Positions 45,813 to 55,792 of a stretch of 64,000 bases of DNA are shown here, piece by piece. A program made the translations under genes and the position numbers. A model generated the notes under the pieces. It had not been told where the DNA came from. It saw nothing but the letters and a program-made list of their open reading frames with translations, and made no database searches. How positions within the stretch are numbered: the stretch's first letter is position 1; every line of letters begins with the position of its first letter. This DNA comes from Panicum virgatum (lineage: Eukaryota > Streptophyta > Magnoliopsida > Poales > Poaceae): assembly GCF_016808335.1 (NCBI RefSeq), contig NC_053144.1, forward strand, positions 18,832,403-18,896,402. The letters are read 5' to 3'.

Positions 45813-47176
45813 GTGTTGGCTTTCTTGTTGTCCAGTCTTGAACACCGCTGCGCCGGTAGTTCAGACTGCGGGGGGTGTTGGTGTATATGTGAGCCCATGT
45901 ATAGGTACTATATTACACATCCTTCTAGGGTTTGGAGGAATACATACAATTATTCTCTCCAATAGCCTGTCATACTGAAGAACCTACAGGACAATTAAAG
46001 TCTTTATTGCTTATTTGCTTTGTATGTATGGTCTCATCTTTTACTGGGCATCCCCCCCCCCCCCCCAACCTCTCCTCCCTCTTCTGATGTTGCAATGAGA
46101 GTCAGAGCTAGGGCAAAATCATTGTCTCATGGATGTTCCATGTGGAATCGGTTGGATAGAAGACTTGAAGATGCATAGACTAAAAAATTTCACTCCAATG
46201 AATAATGGTTGATCTAGATTTTTTTTCCCAGAGGTTCAGAGCCTCTCCTCAGTTACCTGAACACAGTTGAATGCTTTAACGTTTGGTGATTCTGTCTTAC
46301 TGTAAGAGGTTTGGCAGCTGTAACATATAGCCATGTAGGCCCTTGATTTGTAATCCATCAATCATCGCCTTAGTATTAGTATAATGGCTCTGCCAATTTT
46401 TCCTAAAGTCTGCTTCCTGTTTAGGAATCATCTTTTGCAGTGTCACCATGTGGAATATTTGCAGAGAACAAAATCACAGAATTTTCTCAAACAGATCCCT
46501 TTCTGGGGCAGGGGTGGCCTCAAGAACGAAAGATGACATTGAGCTAAGGAGACAATTTGCTACCCCGTAGAGCTATTTCTCTTATATGTTCCATGTTCTG
46601 CCTCTTTTTAACGAAAACCTTTTTTAATGAAAACATAAATCCTTTTTGTCATTTGGCCTTTTCTTTTTGACGTATTACCTGCATTGGCGCTGTCCCATTT
46701 CCTGTCAAAAAGATTAAGATATGTCACTAATTTTTTGCGGTGTCTGACTAATTGCTAATGTGATAATCTCACCTGAGCCAGGGGTCGTACTGATTCCTTT
46801 TTGTACTGATCAGCAATGCAGATGCTAGGGCATGACTTCTCTAGCCCACCAGACAAGGTGAGAAGGGGTTCCGATTGAGCTCTTGGACAAGAGGAGAGCC
46901 CTGGTCGGGAGCTTTGACAGAGCCCTGATTCCTCCGCCAAGTTCTAGAGTTGCTTGTTCTGAGGAAAACTGAGCTTGGGATGATAAATTATGCTCCATTG
47001 CCTGAAATCTAATATTTGCAGGAAGTGCTCCTGTCTTGTGTCTATTGCTGTCTACTGATCGCGCTCTGGCAAATATACGTCTTGTGAGCAGCATCAATCA
47101 TTTTAGTAAAGATTTCGTGTTCGGTGACCAGAAAACGGTGCTGCTGTAGTTGAGAAATTTAGATGGTCGATGTATA

Positions 47177-47725
47177 CTGTTAGGGCACCAGCAATGGGAG
47201 GATAAGAGGGGTAGTAAGAGTTTACTGCCGGCAAGATACATTGTGGAGGGTACAAGTAAAGTAGGTAGTTGTTGCTGCCGAATGTAGCACTACTACCGGG
47301 TAAGAGGCAATATAAAATTTTCACTCTCTCTCTCTCCTTGCTTCACTATTGTCTAAGCAACCTATTATTCTATGCATGGCTCATTTACTTTTTCTCTATG
47401 TGGGACCCAGCTCATTGCTAGCACATTGTGACTTCTGATTTGTAGGAGATGATTAGACCGGTCTCAATAGGAGTATCATAGAGTTTTATGATATTAAATA
47501 TCATCAATTTTACTGACATGACAAGGAGAAAGAATAATAGAGTTTCATGAGATGTAAAGAAAATTTAATCATCATGAAATACATCTGGTACAGTTAACTA
47601 GTTCTAAGTCTATATAATTGTGGCTATGAAACTTTCACTGAGATTGGCCTTACTGCCTACTGATATTTGGTCCCACCTTATTACCGAGTGAGGCAAGATA
47701 CATTGCTGTTGGGCTGATGCTGTAT
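47177..47725. mobile_element. Probable MITE with a second MITE inside
   Basis: The left boundary GGGCACCAGCAATGGGAG and the right boundary ACATTGCTGTTGGGCTG are imperfect inverted copies. GGCAAGATACATTG also occurs near both sides (about 47229 and 47691). The inner element is listed separately at 47456-47649. Confidence 0.35.
47456..47649. mobile_element. MITE with GGTCTCAATA / CTGAGATTGGCC ends
   Basis: Begins GACCGGTCTCAATAG and ends CACTGAGATTGGCC; the reversed right end GGCCAATCTCAGTG pairs with the left. The inside has repeated GTTTCATGA/TTTATGA words. Resembles a common grass MITE type. Confidence 0.6.
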
Positions 47726-48081
47726 TTGTTCAGGTCAGTCATGTACAGCTAGTGCAGAGCGCCAGGGTCCTTTATTAGCCCCTTCACGCCAAGAGATTCT
47801 CTTCTGCTTCCCTCACGATGTCGCAAATGTACCTCATCAGCTGCTGAAATATCATGTCTCAGTTAACACCTGAGACATCTAAGAAGGGAATTTTCTCCAG
47901 CTAACGTTTCTCATTCAGTGTCTGTTACTTGCAGGATCTATTACAACCTTGAATCAACGTAAAACTCTCTGCATTAACGTTTACATGTTACAAAATTAAA
48001 AAAAAACTTCCTATAAGTACCATCTGCCTCACCTCAATCCAACACAGCCAGACAAGGTTGGGAAGAGTCACAGACGCCACA

Positions 48082-48495
48082 ATGCATGCCTCACGAGCTA
48101 GTGTGATGCTCCCCCACCTGCTGGCTCTCCTGCTCTCGCCGGCGCCAGCCGCTCCGGCATGGCTCGGCCCGGCCGTCGGCGGTGACAGCGGGCCTGCGGA
48201 CTCACCAGCGGAGGCGCCGACGGCCGCGGCATCGGCACTGGAGCGGGCAGAAGACGAGGTCGTCGCCGGCAGAATCGCGGCGCCGCCGGGGAGCCGGACG
48301 TTCAGGCCTGGTCAGCACCCCTCCGCGCTCAGCCCGGAGCAGAGGCGGGGCCTGGAGCACGAGGCTCGCTGCGGGCCGCGCGTACCCGCGCGGCGGGGCG
48401 TCTTCCCGTGGCCCGGGTGGAACCCTCGCTGCCGTGGCGGCGGCGCCACGGCGCCGGCCGGGCACTCCCTTCAGCCTCTGTACAACGCGCCGTAG
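48082..48495 (+). CDS. Candidate small secreted protein, 137 aa, function unknown
   Basis: An ATG at 48082 opens a frame of 137 codons ending TAG 48493-48495. The N-terminus MHASRASVMLPHLLALLLSP with a following Ala-rich stretch looks like a signal peptide with a cleavage site near residues 23-26. The rest is Ala/Pro/Gly/Arg-rich with two Cys in the C-terminal third (RCGPRVPARRGVFPWPGWNP). A weak TATA-like CTATAAGTA lies about 70 bp upstream. I do not recognise the family; it resembles no plant peptide-hormone class I can name. High GC and Ala/Pro content also mean it could be a chance frame. The start codon choice rests on the signal-peptide-like sequence. Confidence 0.45.
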   Translation: MHASRASVMLPHLLALLLSPAPAAPAWLGPAVGGDSGPADSPAEAPTAAASALERAEDEVVAGRIAAPPGSRTFRPGQHPSALSPEQRRGLEHEARCGPRVPARRGVFPWPGWNPRCRGGGATAPAGHSLQPLYNAP

Positions 48496-48872
48496 CGGCG
48501 GCCGCGCACCACTCTGACGCTGACGACATGCTGCCCCTTCACCTATACGAACGTACCAAGACAAGATCGGAGGAGGAATATTGAGCGCTCCAAAACTTTT
48601 TTTTTCAGGATTTGTCATCAGCAACCAATACTTATTCAGCAACAACAATATACACGTCCATCAGTAACATTTTCGTGTTTTATTTTTGAGGAAAGCTGAT
48701 TTGTCGTGTTAATGTTCTTCAAGTATTGCACCACCAAACAAATATTTGGATCGCAAAGGATAATAGAAAGAAAAGCGGTCCCTGCGCCCTGCACCTGGCA
48801 CATTCCGTTGGCAATTCAGTGCGCTCGCAAGTTGTGGATGATACTGTGAGTCTGTGACAGACGTGCCGTGAT

Positions 48873-49444
48873 TAGGGATGGCAATGGGTACCCGAAACCC
48901 GAGTACCCGACGGGTTTTACCCGATAAGAAGGCGGGTATGGAATGATTTTTCTACCCGTGGGTATATTATTGGACAAAATCCTATACCCATTGGGTATGG
49001 CGGGTACGGGTGTGGGTTTATACTACCCATACCCGCCTACCCGTGGGTAAGAAATACCCGCAGGAAAAACAAATGAGCCTAAGTATCTAACTCATTTTAG
49101 CCCATATGACCTATGAATTTAGCTCAAATCCAATTAAACCCTCCTAGTATATATATTGTTGAACCCTCTCTAACTCATGTTAACCCATATGAGCCATTAA
49201 CTTGTTGAAATGAAGCTTGTAATGATTTATTTTTCATGTGAATGTCTAATATTTATATGTAATACTCGGGTATGATTTCGGGTGTGGGTTATCCGACGGG
49301 TAAAAATTACCCGACGGGTACGGGTATGGAATCATTTTCTTACCCGTATGCGGGTACGGGTAACCCGACGGGTAAAATTTAATCCTAACGGGTACGGGTA
49401 TGGGTGGCCACTACCCGACGGGTATATACCCGTTGCCATCCCTA
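48873..49444. mobile_element. Non-autonomous hAT element (MITE) rich in CGGGTA motifs
   Basis: Ends TAGGGATGGCAATGGGTA and ...CCCGTTGCCATCCCTA are near-perfect inverted repeats. They are flanked by an 8-bp duplication GCCGTGAT at 48865-48872 and 49445-49452, the hAT target length. Many copies of ACCCG/CGGGT cluster in the outer 200 bp of each side, while the middle is AT-rich. No transposase frame. Length 572 bp. Confidence 0.9.
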
Positions 49445-49452
49445 GCCGTGAT

Positions 49453-50179
49453 CGGCTCAGCTCGGTTGCCATTTTGCCAAAGCAGCCGCCCGCTCGCTAT
49501 GTAAATTAATGGAGAAACAGTGCGTCTAGGAATTATTCCCACGTAACTGAACGAAGCCTTAGCCGTGGTACCCCACGACGAGGCGTATGATTGGTTGATG
49601 GATTGCTCTTCATTTCCGCAGGAGACCAAGTTGCATGAACAGCCACTATCACATCAGCTCCAGTCCTGCTTGGAAAAAAATGGAGTATTGAGCAGCCAAT
49701 CGTCGATACTAATAATCCAGTTCAGAGCGCTCTCCTTCCGGGGAAAGTATCCGCATGACTACATCTCTCCTCGCGGCGATGGAGTAGTACCCGATTCGCC
49801 ATGTCGACCGGGAGCAGCCAGCGAGCGACGCGGCGATGTTGATCTGCATGTTTCCCGTCTGTACACAGTGCTGGGGCGCCAAGCCAAACGCCAAGCAGCC
49901 TAGCTCCAGTCCAGCCGGCGGCGATGGCGACCTGGAAGGTGAGACGGGAACGCCATTGATCAGCCCCCGCCACGCCCTGAAAGTAATCTCATCGTTAGCA
50001 GCCGCCACGCGTGCCATCCCCCGTAGCAGCCCGCTCGCCCAGGCCCGGCCCGGCCGCCGACGAAACAGCAAAATCTCCCAACACGCCGGGCCTTCGCGCG
50101 CGTGAAATGTGCTGCCGACCTCTCCTGAGCCCGGCACGCGGAACCACCAACCACAGCCATGCGGTGCTGTGAACTTGTG
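49453..50179. other. Intergenic region, GC-rich in its second half
   Basis: No supported gene. Open frames on both strands at 49700-50180 lack motifs. It shares short phrases (such as CCCACGCCCTGAAA-like) with DNA upstream of the PMEI gene near 54.57 kb, so it may be the old upstream region of the decayed PMEI copy at 53.1 kb. Confidence 0.35.
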
Positions 50180-50192
50180 ATCTCATGCACGG

Positions 50193-52844
50193 GGGCCTTG
50201 CGGTGGATTTTTATAAAAAGCTCTTTGGTTATGAGGAAAAAATTGATATACATCTAGATGAGAACTTCTGGGAGGAAAGTGATTACATCACTGCTGAGGA
50301 GAATAATCTCCTAGAAGCTCCCCTCTCAGAAGAAGAAATCAAGGAAGCTGTCTTTGGGTCTTATGCTGATGGAGCTCCAGAACTTGATGGCTTCCTTTTC
50401 CTTTTCTATCAAAAATTTTGGGAGGTGATTAAGACAGATCTCATGAATACGGTCAGGAAGTTTGAAGTAGGAGAGTTGGACATTGCTAGACTTAACTATG
50501 TAATGCTGACCCTGATCCCAAAGAAAGCTGAGGCTACAGAGTTAAAAAAAATTCAGGCCTATTGTCCTTATTAACTGTAGTCTAAAAATCTTTAGCAAAG
50601 CCTTGAATAATAGGCTAATTAAGATTAGTGAGCGACTCATCTCTCCTAATCAAATAGTCTTTATCAAGGGGAGATATATTTTAGAGAGTGTGGTAGCTGC
50701 ACATGAAATCATTCATGAGGTAGCAAGGAAGAAAGAATCTGGAGTATTTTTGAAGTTGGATTATGAGAAAGCGTACGATAGAGTTAACTGGAGCTTCCTT
50801 GAGGAAGTCTTGAAGACAAGAGGCTTTAGCCCTAAATGGATTGGCTGGATACTAAGCCTTGTTAAAGGTGGTTCTGTTTGTGTTAGACTCAATGATGAGA
50901 ACAACAGTTTTTTCACCCCTGGTAAAGGGCTTAGGCAGGGAGACCCCTTGTCCCCCCTACTTTTCAATATTGTGGTAGATGTCTTTACCAAAATGCTTAT
51001 TAAGGCAGCTAGAGCAAATCTAATCCGAGGGCTTTTGCCTGATGTTTTTGAAGGAGGGATCATCAGCCTGCAGTATGCTGATGACACTCTCCTTTTCCTA
51101 GAAAATAACCTGTACCAGGCCAGGAACTTTAAATGGCTACTTACTTGTTTTGAGAATCTCTCAGGAATGAGGATCAATTATGCCAAGTGTGACCTGTTGA
51201 TCTTAGGTTTGGATGAAAATGAAAACAACAACTTTGCTAGACTGTTCTATTGCAAAGTTGGCTCTTTTCCAATTAAGTACCTGGGGGTGCCCCTTCACTT
51301 TTCTAAACTCAAGAGAGAGGATATTCAACTTGTGGTGGATAAACTCATTAAAAGAGTGGCTGGCTGGAGAGGCAAACTCATTTCTAGTGCTGAAAAACTC
51401 ACCCTTTTGAAATCTTGTCTTGCTAGCATACCTATCTACCTACTCTCTGTGATTAAATTTCCTAAATGGGCTATTTGAGAGTGTTAACTCTCAGATGGGG
51501 AACTTTTTGTGGAATGATAATGAAGGAAAACACAAATATCACCTTTCAAACTGGCCAAGCTTGGCTCAGGAAAAAGACTATGGGGGCTGGGGGATTCCTG
51601 ACCTAAGTTCTTTAAATCTCTACCTCTTAGCCTCATGGATCAATTGATACCACTTGAGTGAGACTGCAATTTGGAAAAAGATTATTGACTTTAAATATAA
51701 CTGCAAAAATCCCAATATCTTCTGCTGCCCTGATCTTAATGCTTCTCCTTTTTGGAAAGGAGTGATGTGGGCTTGTAAAGCTGCCCACATGGGGGTGAGG
51801 TGGAAGGTTGGAGATGGTAGAACCATTAGGTTCTGGGAGGACACCTGGGTTGGAACTTGCTGTCTGGCAACCCAGTTTTGGGATCTCTATATTTTAGCTG
51901 ATCAGAAGAATGTGAGCTTAGCCTCGGTTTGGGATGGTAGAACTTTAAAGATCTCCTTCAGGAGAAGAGTAGAGCCTAGATTGATTAGAATGTGGGAGGA
52001 ACTAGTCTCCTTAGTTGAGTTGGTCAGTTTTGAAACTGATTGTGACTCTATCATTTGGACTTTCCAAGTGAATGGTCATTTTGTTGTGCACCCCATGTAT
52101 AGAGCTGTTAGCTTCCGGGGGATTCAACCTGTACATACACCTGCTGTTTGGTGGCTCAATGTCCCTCCCAGGATACATATCTTTCTCTGGCTGATGGCAA
52201 ACAATAAAACTTTGACTAGATCAAACTTAGCCAAGAGACAGAATTTAGATGATCTCAGCTGCCTCTTCTGTGCAGAATCTGAGACGGTACATCATTTATT
52301 TTTTGAATGTTGTGTGCCTACAACCATGTGGCTTCTCCTCTCTGAGATCTTTGATAGAAATCTGGGCACTGACTTTGAATCGGTGGCCAGATGGTGGATC
52401 AGTAACAAAAAAAATGCTACCATGAACACTTGCTGTGCTGCATTGATGTGGTGTACTTGGAAAATGCGTAATGAACTTTGTTTTCAGGCAAAACAGTGGA
52501 GGTGCCAGAAGGATTTGCTGGCAAAGCTGATCAAGACCTTAAGAAACTGGAGAGCTCTGTGCAAAACTGCAGACTTACAAGACTTGGACCAAGTGATGGA
52601 AGTCCTCACATCAAGATTACACAGACCCCTGCGCCTGTCCTGGGATGGGCAGGTGACGACGGTCCCCTCAAGCTTCCAGACGGCGACACAATCAGATTTG
52701 GTAGCATCAGATGGACAGGTGGTCTGGAACAATGTGGGTGTGCAGGCAGCGCTGGGAGGTCTCTCTGAAGATGAGAATGTAATGGCTGATGGGTTACCCT
52801 GCGTTGCTCCCTCCGTGTCGGATGTTACCTCACTAGATACTTAG
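50193..52844 (+). pseudogene. LINE ORF2 (reverse transcriptase and zinc-finger region), frameshifted
   Basis: Three frames in sequence. Frame one (to 50574) covers the region before RT (LSEEEIKEAVFGSYADGAP...LIPKK). It is lost at an A run (about 50546-50552). Frame two (50603-51478) holds RT with YEKAYDRVNW, GLRQGDPLSPLLFNIVVDVF and the catalytic QYADDTLLFL, and breaks at a one-base gain in GCTATTTGAG near 51475. Frame three (51654-52844, readable from about 51480) holds the zf-RVT domain (VWWLNVPPRIHIFLWLMANN, CLFCAESETVHHLFFEC). RT motifs are intact, so the element is young to middle-aged. It cannot make one continuous protein. Confidence 0.88.
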
Positions 52845-52961
52845 CTTCGTAAGGGCTGTGAAACCTTTGTGGAGCTTGTGAACTCCTGTTTTTTGTACTG
52901 AACCTGAACCTTTGCTTTGTTTCCTTGAAATAAAGTGGGAGCGATCCTTTTCTCTAAAAAA
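50193..52961 (+). mobile_element. 5'-truncated L1-type LINE
   Basis: Flanked by a 13-bp duplication ATCTCATGCACGG (50180-50192 and 52962-52974). The 3' end is a short AAAAAA tail. It starts inside the pre-RT region of ORF2, so the 5' UTR, ORF1, endonuclease and first part of ORF2 are absent. It landed upstream of the PMEI-like fragment and split that locus. Length 2769 bp. Confidence 0.92.
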
Positions 52962-53074
52962 ATCTCATGCACGGCCATGCCTACGGGACGCAGGAGGATT
53001 AGGATGCGGTGTTGTTGCGATCCCGCACTCACATGAGATCGGAGACAATACGAAACACGTTGGCGCGCCCGTGG

Positions 53075-53290
53075 CGGCGCGCGACGGCGTGAGCGCCGTG
53101 GGTACGCACGCTGCGGCGGCGGCCGGTGGAGGCCATGGCGCGGCCCGGGGGAGGGCATGAGCAGGCCGCGAGCGGCAGGGATGACGTGAGGTTCCAGTCG
53201 GACATGCATCGTGCTACTGACGTGGGCGAGCGCGGCGCTGACGAACGACGACAAGTGCAAGGGGTTCGTGGGGGAGGCCGCGGCCCGCGG
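53075..53290 (+). pseudogene. Decayed PMEI-like fragment
   Basis: Pieces in changing frames match the intact PMEI gene 2 kb downstream. ARDGVSAVG resembles ARDCVSMLG. VEAMARPGGG...QAASGRDDVRF resembles AEAMARLGKE...QAASSRRDARF. WASAALTNDDKCKGF resembles WASAALTDGDMCVEGF. The N-terminus and signal peptide are missing and at least two frameshifts are needed. It is the remnant of a tandem duplicate or paralogue on the same strand. Confidence 0.75.
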
Positions 53291-53349
53291 GTGGTGGGGA
53301 CGGCGCCAGGGGAGCCTCCCCAACCCAACGGCCAGCGGGGCAACGACAA

Positions 53350-53675
53350 GGTGTTTGGTTTCCTAGCACAACTTGTGCTAGGGAACTTTGACCGTTAATT
53401 ACTGATATTAAATGAAAGTAATTTATAAAACTAACTACACAATCTCTGCGCTAGGAGCCCTGAAGAATCTAATGAGGTCTTTGACCGCGTGATTAGAGAA
53501 TGGTTATTGTAGCATCACTGTAGCAAATTATCAATTAATTACCGTCATTAGATTCGTCGCGAAAAGTTGTATTCATTCCTAAAGAAGTTTAGCAAATAAA
53601 CTCCATTTAGTACTCTAGCGAGATTTTTTTTCGAAAAACATGTGTTCTAGGAGCTAGAACAATCCAAACAGGGCC
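53350..53675. mobile_element. MITE, GGTGTTTGGTTTCCTAG / AATCCAAACAGGGCC type
   Basis: The left end GGTGTTTGGTTTCCTAGCAC and the right end CTAGAACAATCCAAACAGGGCC are imperfect inverted copies. The inside contains TTAATTACTGATATTAAATG and GATTCGTCGCGAAAAGT, typical of a common grass MITE group. No coding capacity. Confidence 0.65.
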
Positions 53676-53745
53676 GATTGACGGGTCAACAGCAGTCATG
53701 CATGCTCTGCGTTCGGCAGGAGGGCAAGTTGCAGGAGCAGCTACG

Positions 53746-53959
53746 GGCTGTTTGGGAGGTCTCCAACTCTCCTAGAAAAGGGTAGGCTGGCGGAGCTGAT
53801 TTTTGTGGCTCTGACTGCTCCACTGGCTTTCTTACAGCCAAAGTTATTTTTTCGACTCTCACATGCTACGGGGCAGAGCCGCTCCACTTCTGAAACATTT
53901 GGTAAGATTTCAACAGGAGCTGCCACGGGAGCCGGAGCTGAAGACCTGCCAAAAAGTCC
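53746..53959. mobile_element. MITE, GGCTGTTTGGGAGG / CCTGCCAAAAAGTCC type
   Basis: The ends form a weak inverted repeat and the inside has repeated GGAGCT/AGCTCC and CTCC-ACT words (GAGCCGCTCCACTTCTG). Non-coding. The following stretch to 55030 is intergenic with GC-rich and AT-rich patches and a G run at about 54908-54921. Confidence 0.45.
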
Positions 53960-55033
53960 TACATCCTCGCCTATAATTGCGATGTTGATCTAAGGGCACC
54001 TCGGGTCCATGTTCGACTTTTGGAATCCACCTAAGCCGAACAGAAGCATGGTTCGCTAGCTCTACTGCTGCATGCGACGCCTCCGCAATCGAGTATGTGT
54101 GGAATAGTTTAACTGGGATAGCAGCGCATGATTCGAATCATCTGCATGCTTTATTTTGGTTCTGACATCAAGCAGTCGGCTGCTACAATGCTCTCAGTTT
54201 GGTTTAGTCAAGCCATACTTTTTCTCTGTTTGTTTTGGGAGCACACTGGAGCTGCCCTAAGGGCAACCACAATGTTGAGAAAAAAGATGACCATAGATAG
54301 TATATCACATAAAAGGGCGCAAATATCGGAAAATGTTTGCTTGGAAATAGAAACGATTGTGCCGTGTGCATCCATGTCGGCTGGCCTGGGAGCGGTTTGC
54401 AATTCAGTTTCGGCGTCCCCCGGGGGGTCGCGCAACGGACGAAACAGCCGGTCCCCGCCGCCCGCCGCAGTGATTCGTCCGACTCGAGCCTACCTGACGG
54501 CGATGGGCAGCCGGCGGCCAATGGGGATCTCAGTCAGACGGAGACGCCCAGGCAGCGCCGTCGATTCGGTCCCCCCACGCCCTGAAAAGGAACCTCGCCT
54601 CGCGACGGCCCCGCCAGCTTTGGCGCGCCGCCGTCATGGGATTTGAAATCTGATCGACCGACCTCGTGTTCCCATAGCAGAGCCTGTGGGATCCACAGAG
54701 CTGGCCGTGCAGGTTCTCATGTCGCGCCGTGCACGTCACAGTTCGTCCGCGCTGGCCGCTGGGCGTGGCTAGGCACGCCCAAACCCCCCACGCCGCCTCG
54801 CAAAATCTCCGCGCGCAACACGTTGGCTGCTGGGCTGTTGGCTGATACGCGTCCAGAGCTTACCTAGCTCCCTCCAGCTCCGTGCGCGCTCCACTGTCCA
54901 CACAGGAGGGGGGGGGGGGGGCGGAGCACGGCCGGCGTCGCGTGTTCTGGCCAGAGATGGCGAGCCGGTCCAGCCAGCCATACTACGCGTAGCCGCCAGC
55001 CTTATGGGCCGCGAGACCTTATCCTCTTGCCCC

Positions 55034-55040
55034 TATAAAA
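55034..55040 (+). promoter_or_regulatory. TATA box of the PMEI gene
   Basis: TATAAAA lies 84 bases before the ATG, in a GC-rich setting, at the usual distance for a short 5' leader. Confidence 0.7.
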
Positions 55041-55117
55041 CCCGACGCGCCCGCGCTGCAAATCCGGCGCTCCCTCCACGCAAACTCTGAAACCCGTGCG
55101 CCACTCGCCGCTCGGCC

Positions 55118-55792
55118 ATGGCACTGCACCGACGTGGCGGCGTCGTGTCGATGCTGCCGCCGCTTCTTCTCCTGGTGCTCTCGATGATGAGCTGGTGCTG
55201 CGGCGGGGGCGCCGCGGCGCGGCCAGCACCTCCGTCGCCGTCCCCGGACCCTGTGCCGGGCTTCGTGAGGTCGTGGTGCGCGGGGACGGAGTACCCGGCG
55301 CTGTGCGACGCGACGCTGGCGCCGTACGCGGCGGCAGTCGGGTCCAGCCCGGCGCGCCTGTCGTGGGCGGCGCTGACGGCGGCGCGGGGCGGCGCGCGGG
55401 CGGCGACGGCCGCGGTGAAGGCGGTGGCGGCCGCGGGCCACCTGGCGCCCGCGGCCGCCGAGGCCGCACGGGACTGCGTCAGCATGCTCGGGGGCGCCGA
55501 GGACCTGCTGCGGCAGTCCGCGGAGGCCATGGCCCGGCTCGGGAAGGAGGAGCGGCGCCGGGGCGGGCAGGCCGCGAGCAGCCGCCGGGACGCGCGGTTC
55601 GAGGTGGGCAGCGTGCAGGCGTGGGCGAGCGCGGCGCTGACGGACGGCGACATGTGCGTGGAGGGGTTCAGGGCGGAGGCCGCGGGCGGCGGCGGCGTGA
55701 GGGAGGCCGTGCGCGGGCACGTCGTCGGCGTCGTGCACCTCACGGCCAACGCGCTCGGCATCGTCAACGCCATGGCCAAGAAGATGCCCTAA
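55118..55792 (+). CDS. Pectin methylesterase / invertase inhibitor-like protein (PMEI family), single exon
   Basis: A 224-aa protein. Residues 1-34 form a signal peptide (hydrophobic core LPPLLLLVLSMM), so it is secreted to the cell wall. The PMEI four-helix domain runs from about residue 46 to 218. The four conserved cysteines are visible: Cys54 and Cys63 (FVRSWCAGTEYPALCDATL), Cys120 (ARDCVSML) and Cys180 (DGDMCVEGF), expected to pair 1-2 and 3-4. The segment WASAALTDGDMC is the family's typical third-to-fourth helix motif. Family members bind pectin methylesterase or acid invertase; the sequence alone does not say which. No pectinesterase catalytic domain follows. The gene is strongly GC-rich (third positions nearly all G or C). 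A decayed relative lies 2 kb upstream. Long antisense frames over it are shadows. Confidence 0.92.
   Translation: MALHRRGGVVSMLPPLLLLVLSMMSWCCGGGAAARPAPPSPSPDPVPGFVRSWCAGTEYPALCDATLAPYAAAVGSSPARLSWAALTAARGGARAATAAVKAVAAAGHLAPAAAEAARDCVSMLGGAEDLLRQSAEAMARLGKEERRRGGQAASSRRDARFEVGSVQAWASAALTDGDMCVEGFRAEAAGGGGVREAVRGHVVGVVHLTANALGIVNAMAKKMP

Larger units (their letters stand above)
43192..45975 (+). mobile_element. Deleted Ty1/copia element with very short LTRs
   Basis: The left LTR is 43192-43293 (102 bp, TGTTGGTGTATGTTGAG to CTCTCGTACA), directly followed by a tRNA-Met-type PBS TGGTATCAATAGCC. The right LTR starts at 45876 after a polypurine run GCGGGGGG and matches the left up to TATTCTCTCC (45960); its exact end is unclear. 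The inside has a GC-rich gag-like region (about 43336-44262), a protease/GAG-pre-integrase fragment (44590-44960) and an integrase scrap (45135-45300). RT and RNase H are missing. It inserted about 43 bp after the PPR stop codon. A clean target duplication is not visible (GGATAC before, CATAC after). Confidence 0.75.
45976..48081. other. PPR 3' flank and intergenic DNA
   Basis: No supported gene. It contains a C homopolymer (about 46051-46066) and MITEs near 47.2-47.7 kb. A minus-strand open frame at 46825-47097 (90 codons) has no recognisable motif. Confidence 0.5.

Noticed and set aside
46825..47097. 90-codon minus-strand frame downstream of the PPR gene
   Set aside because: No recognisable motif, no promoter or splice support. 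An organelle-derived insert was considered but nothing in the sequence proves it.
49709..50137. Overlapping frames on both strands before the LINE
   Set aside because: GC-rich DNA with mutually exclusive frames and no motifs; more likely an old upstream region.
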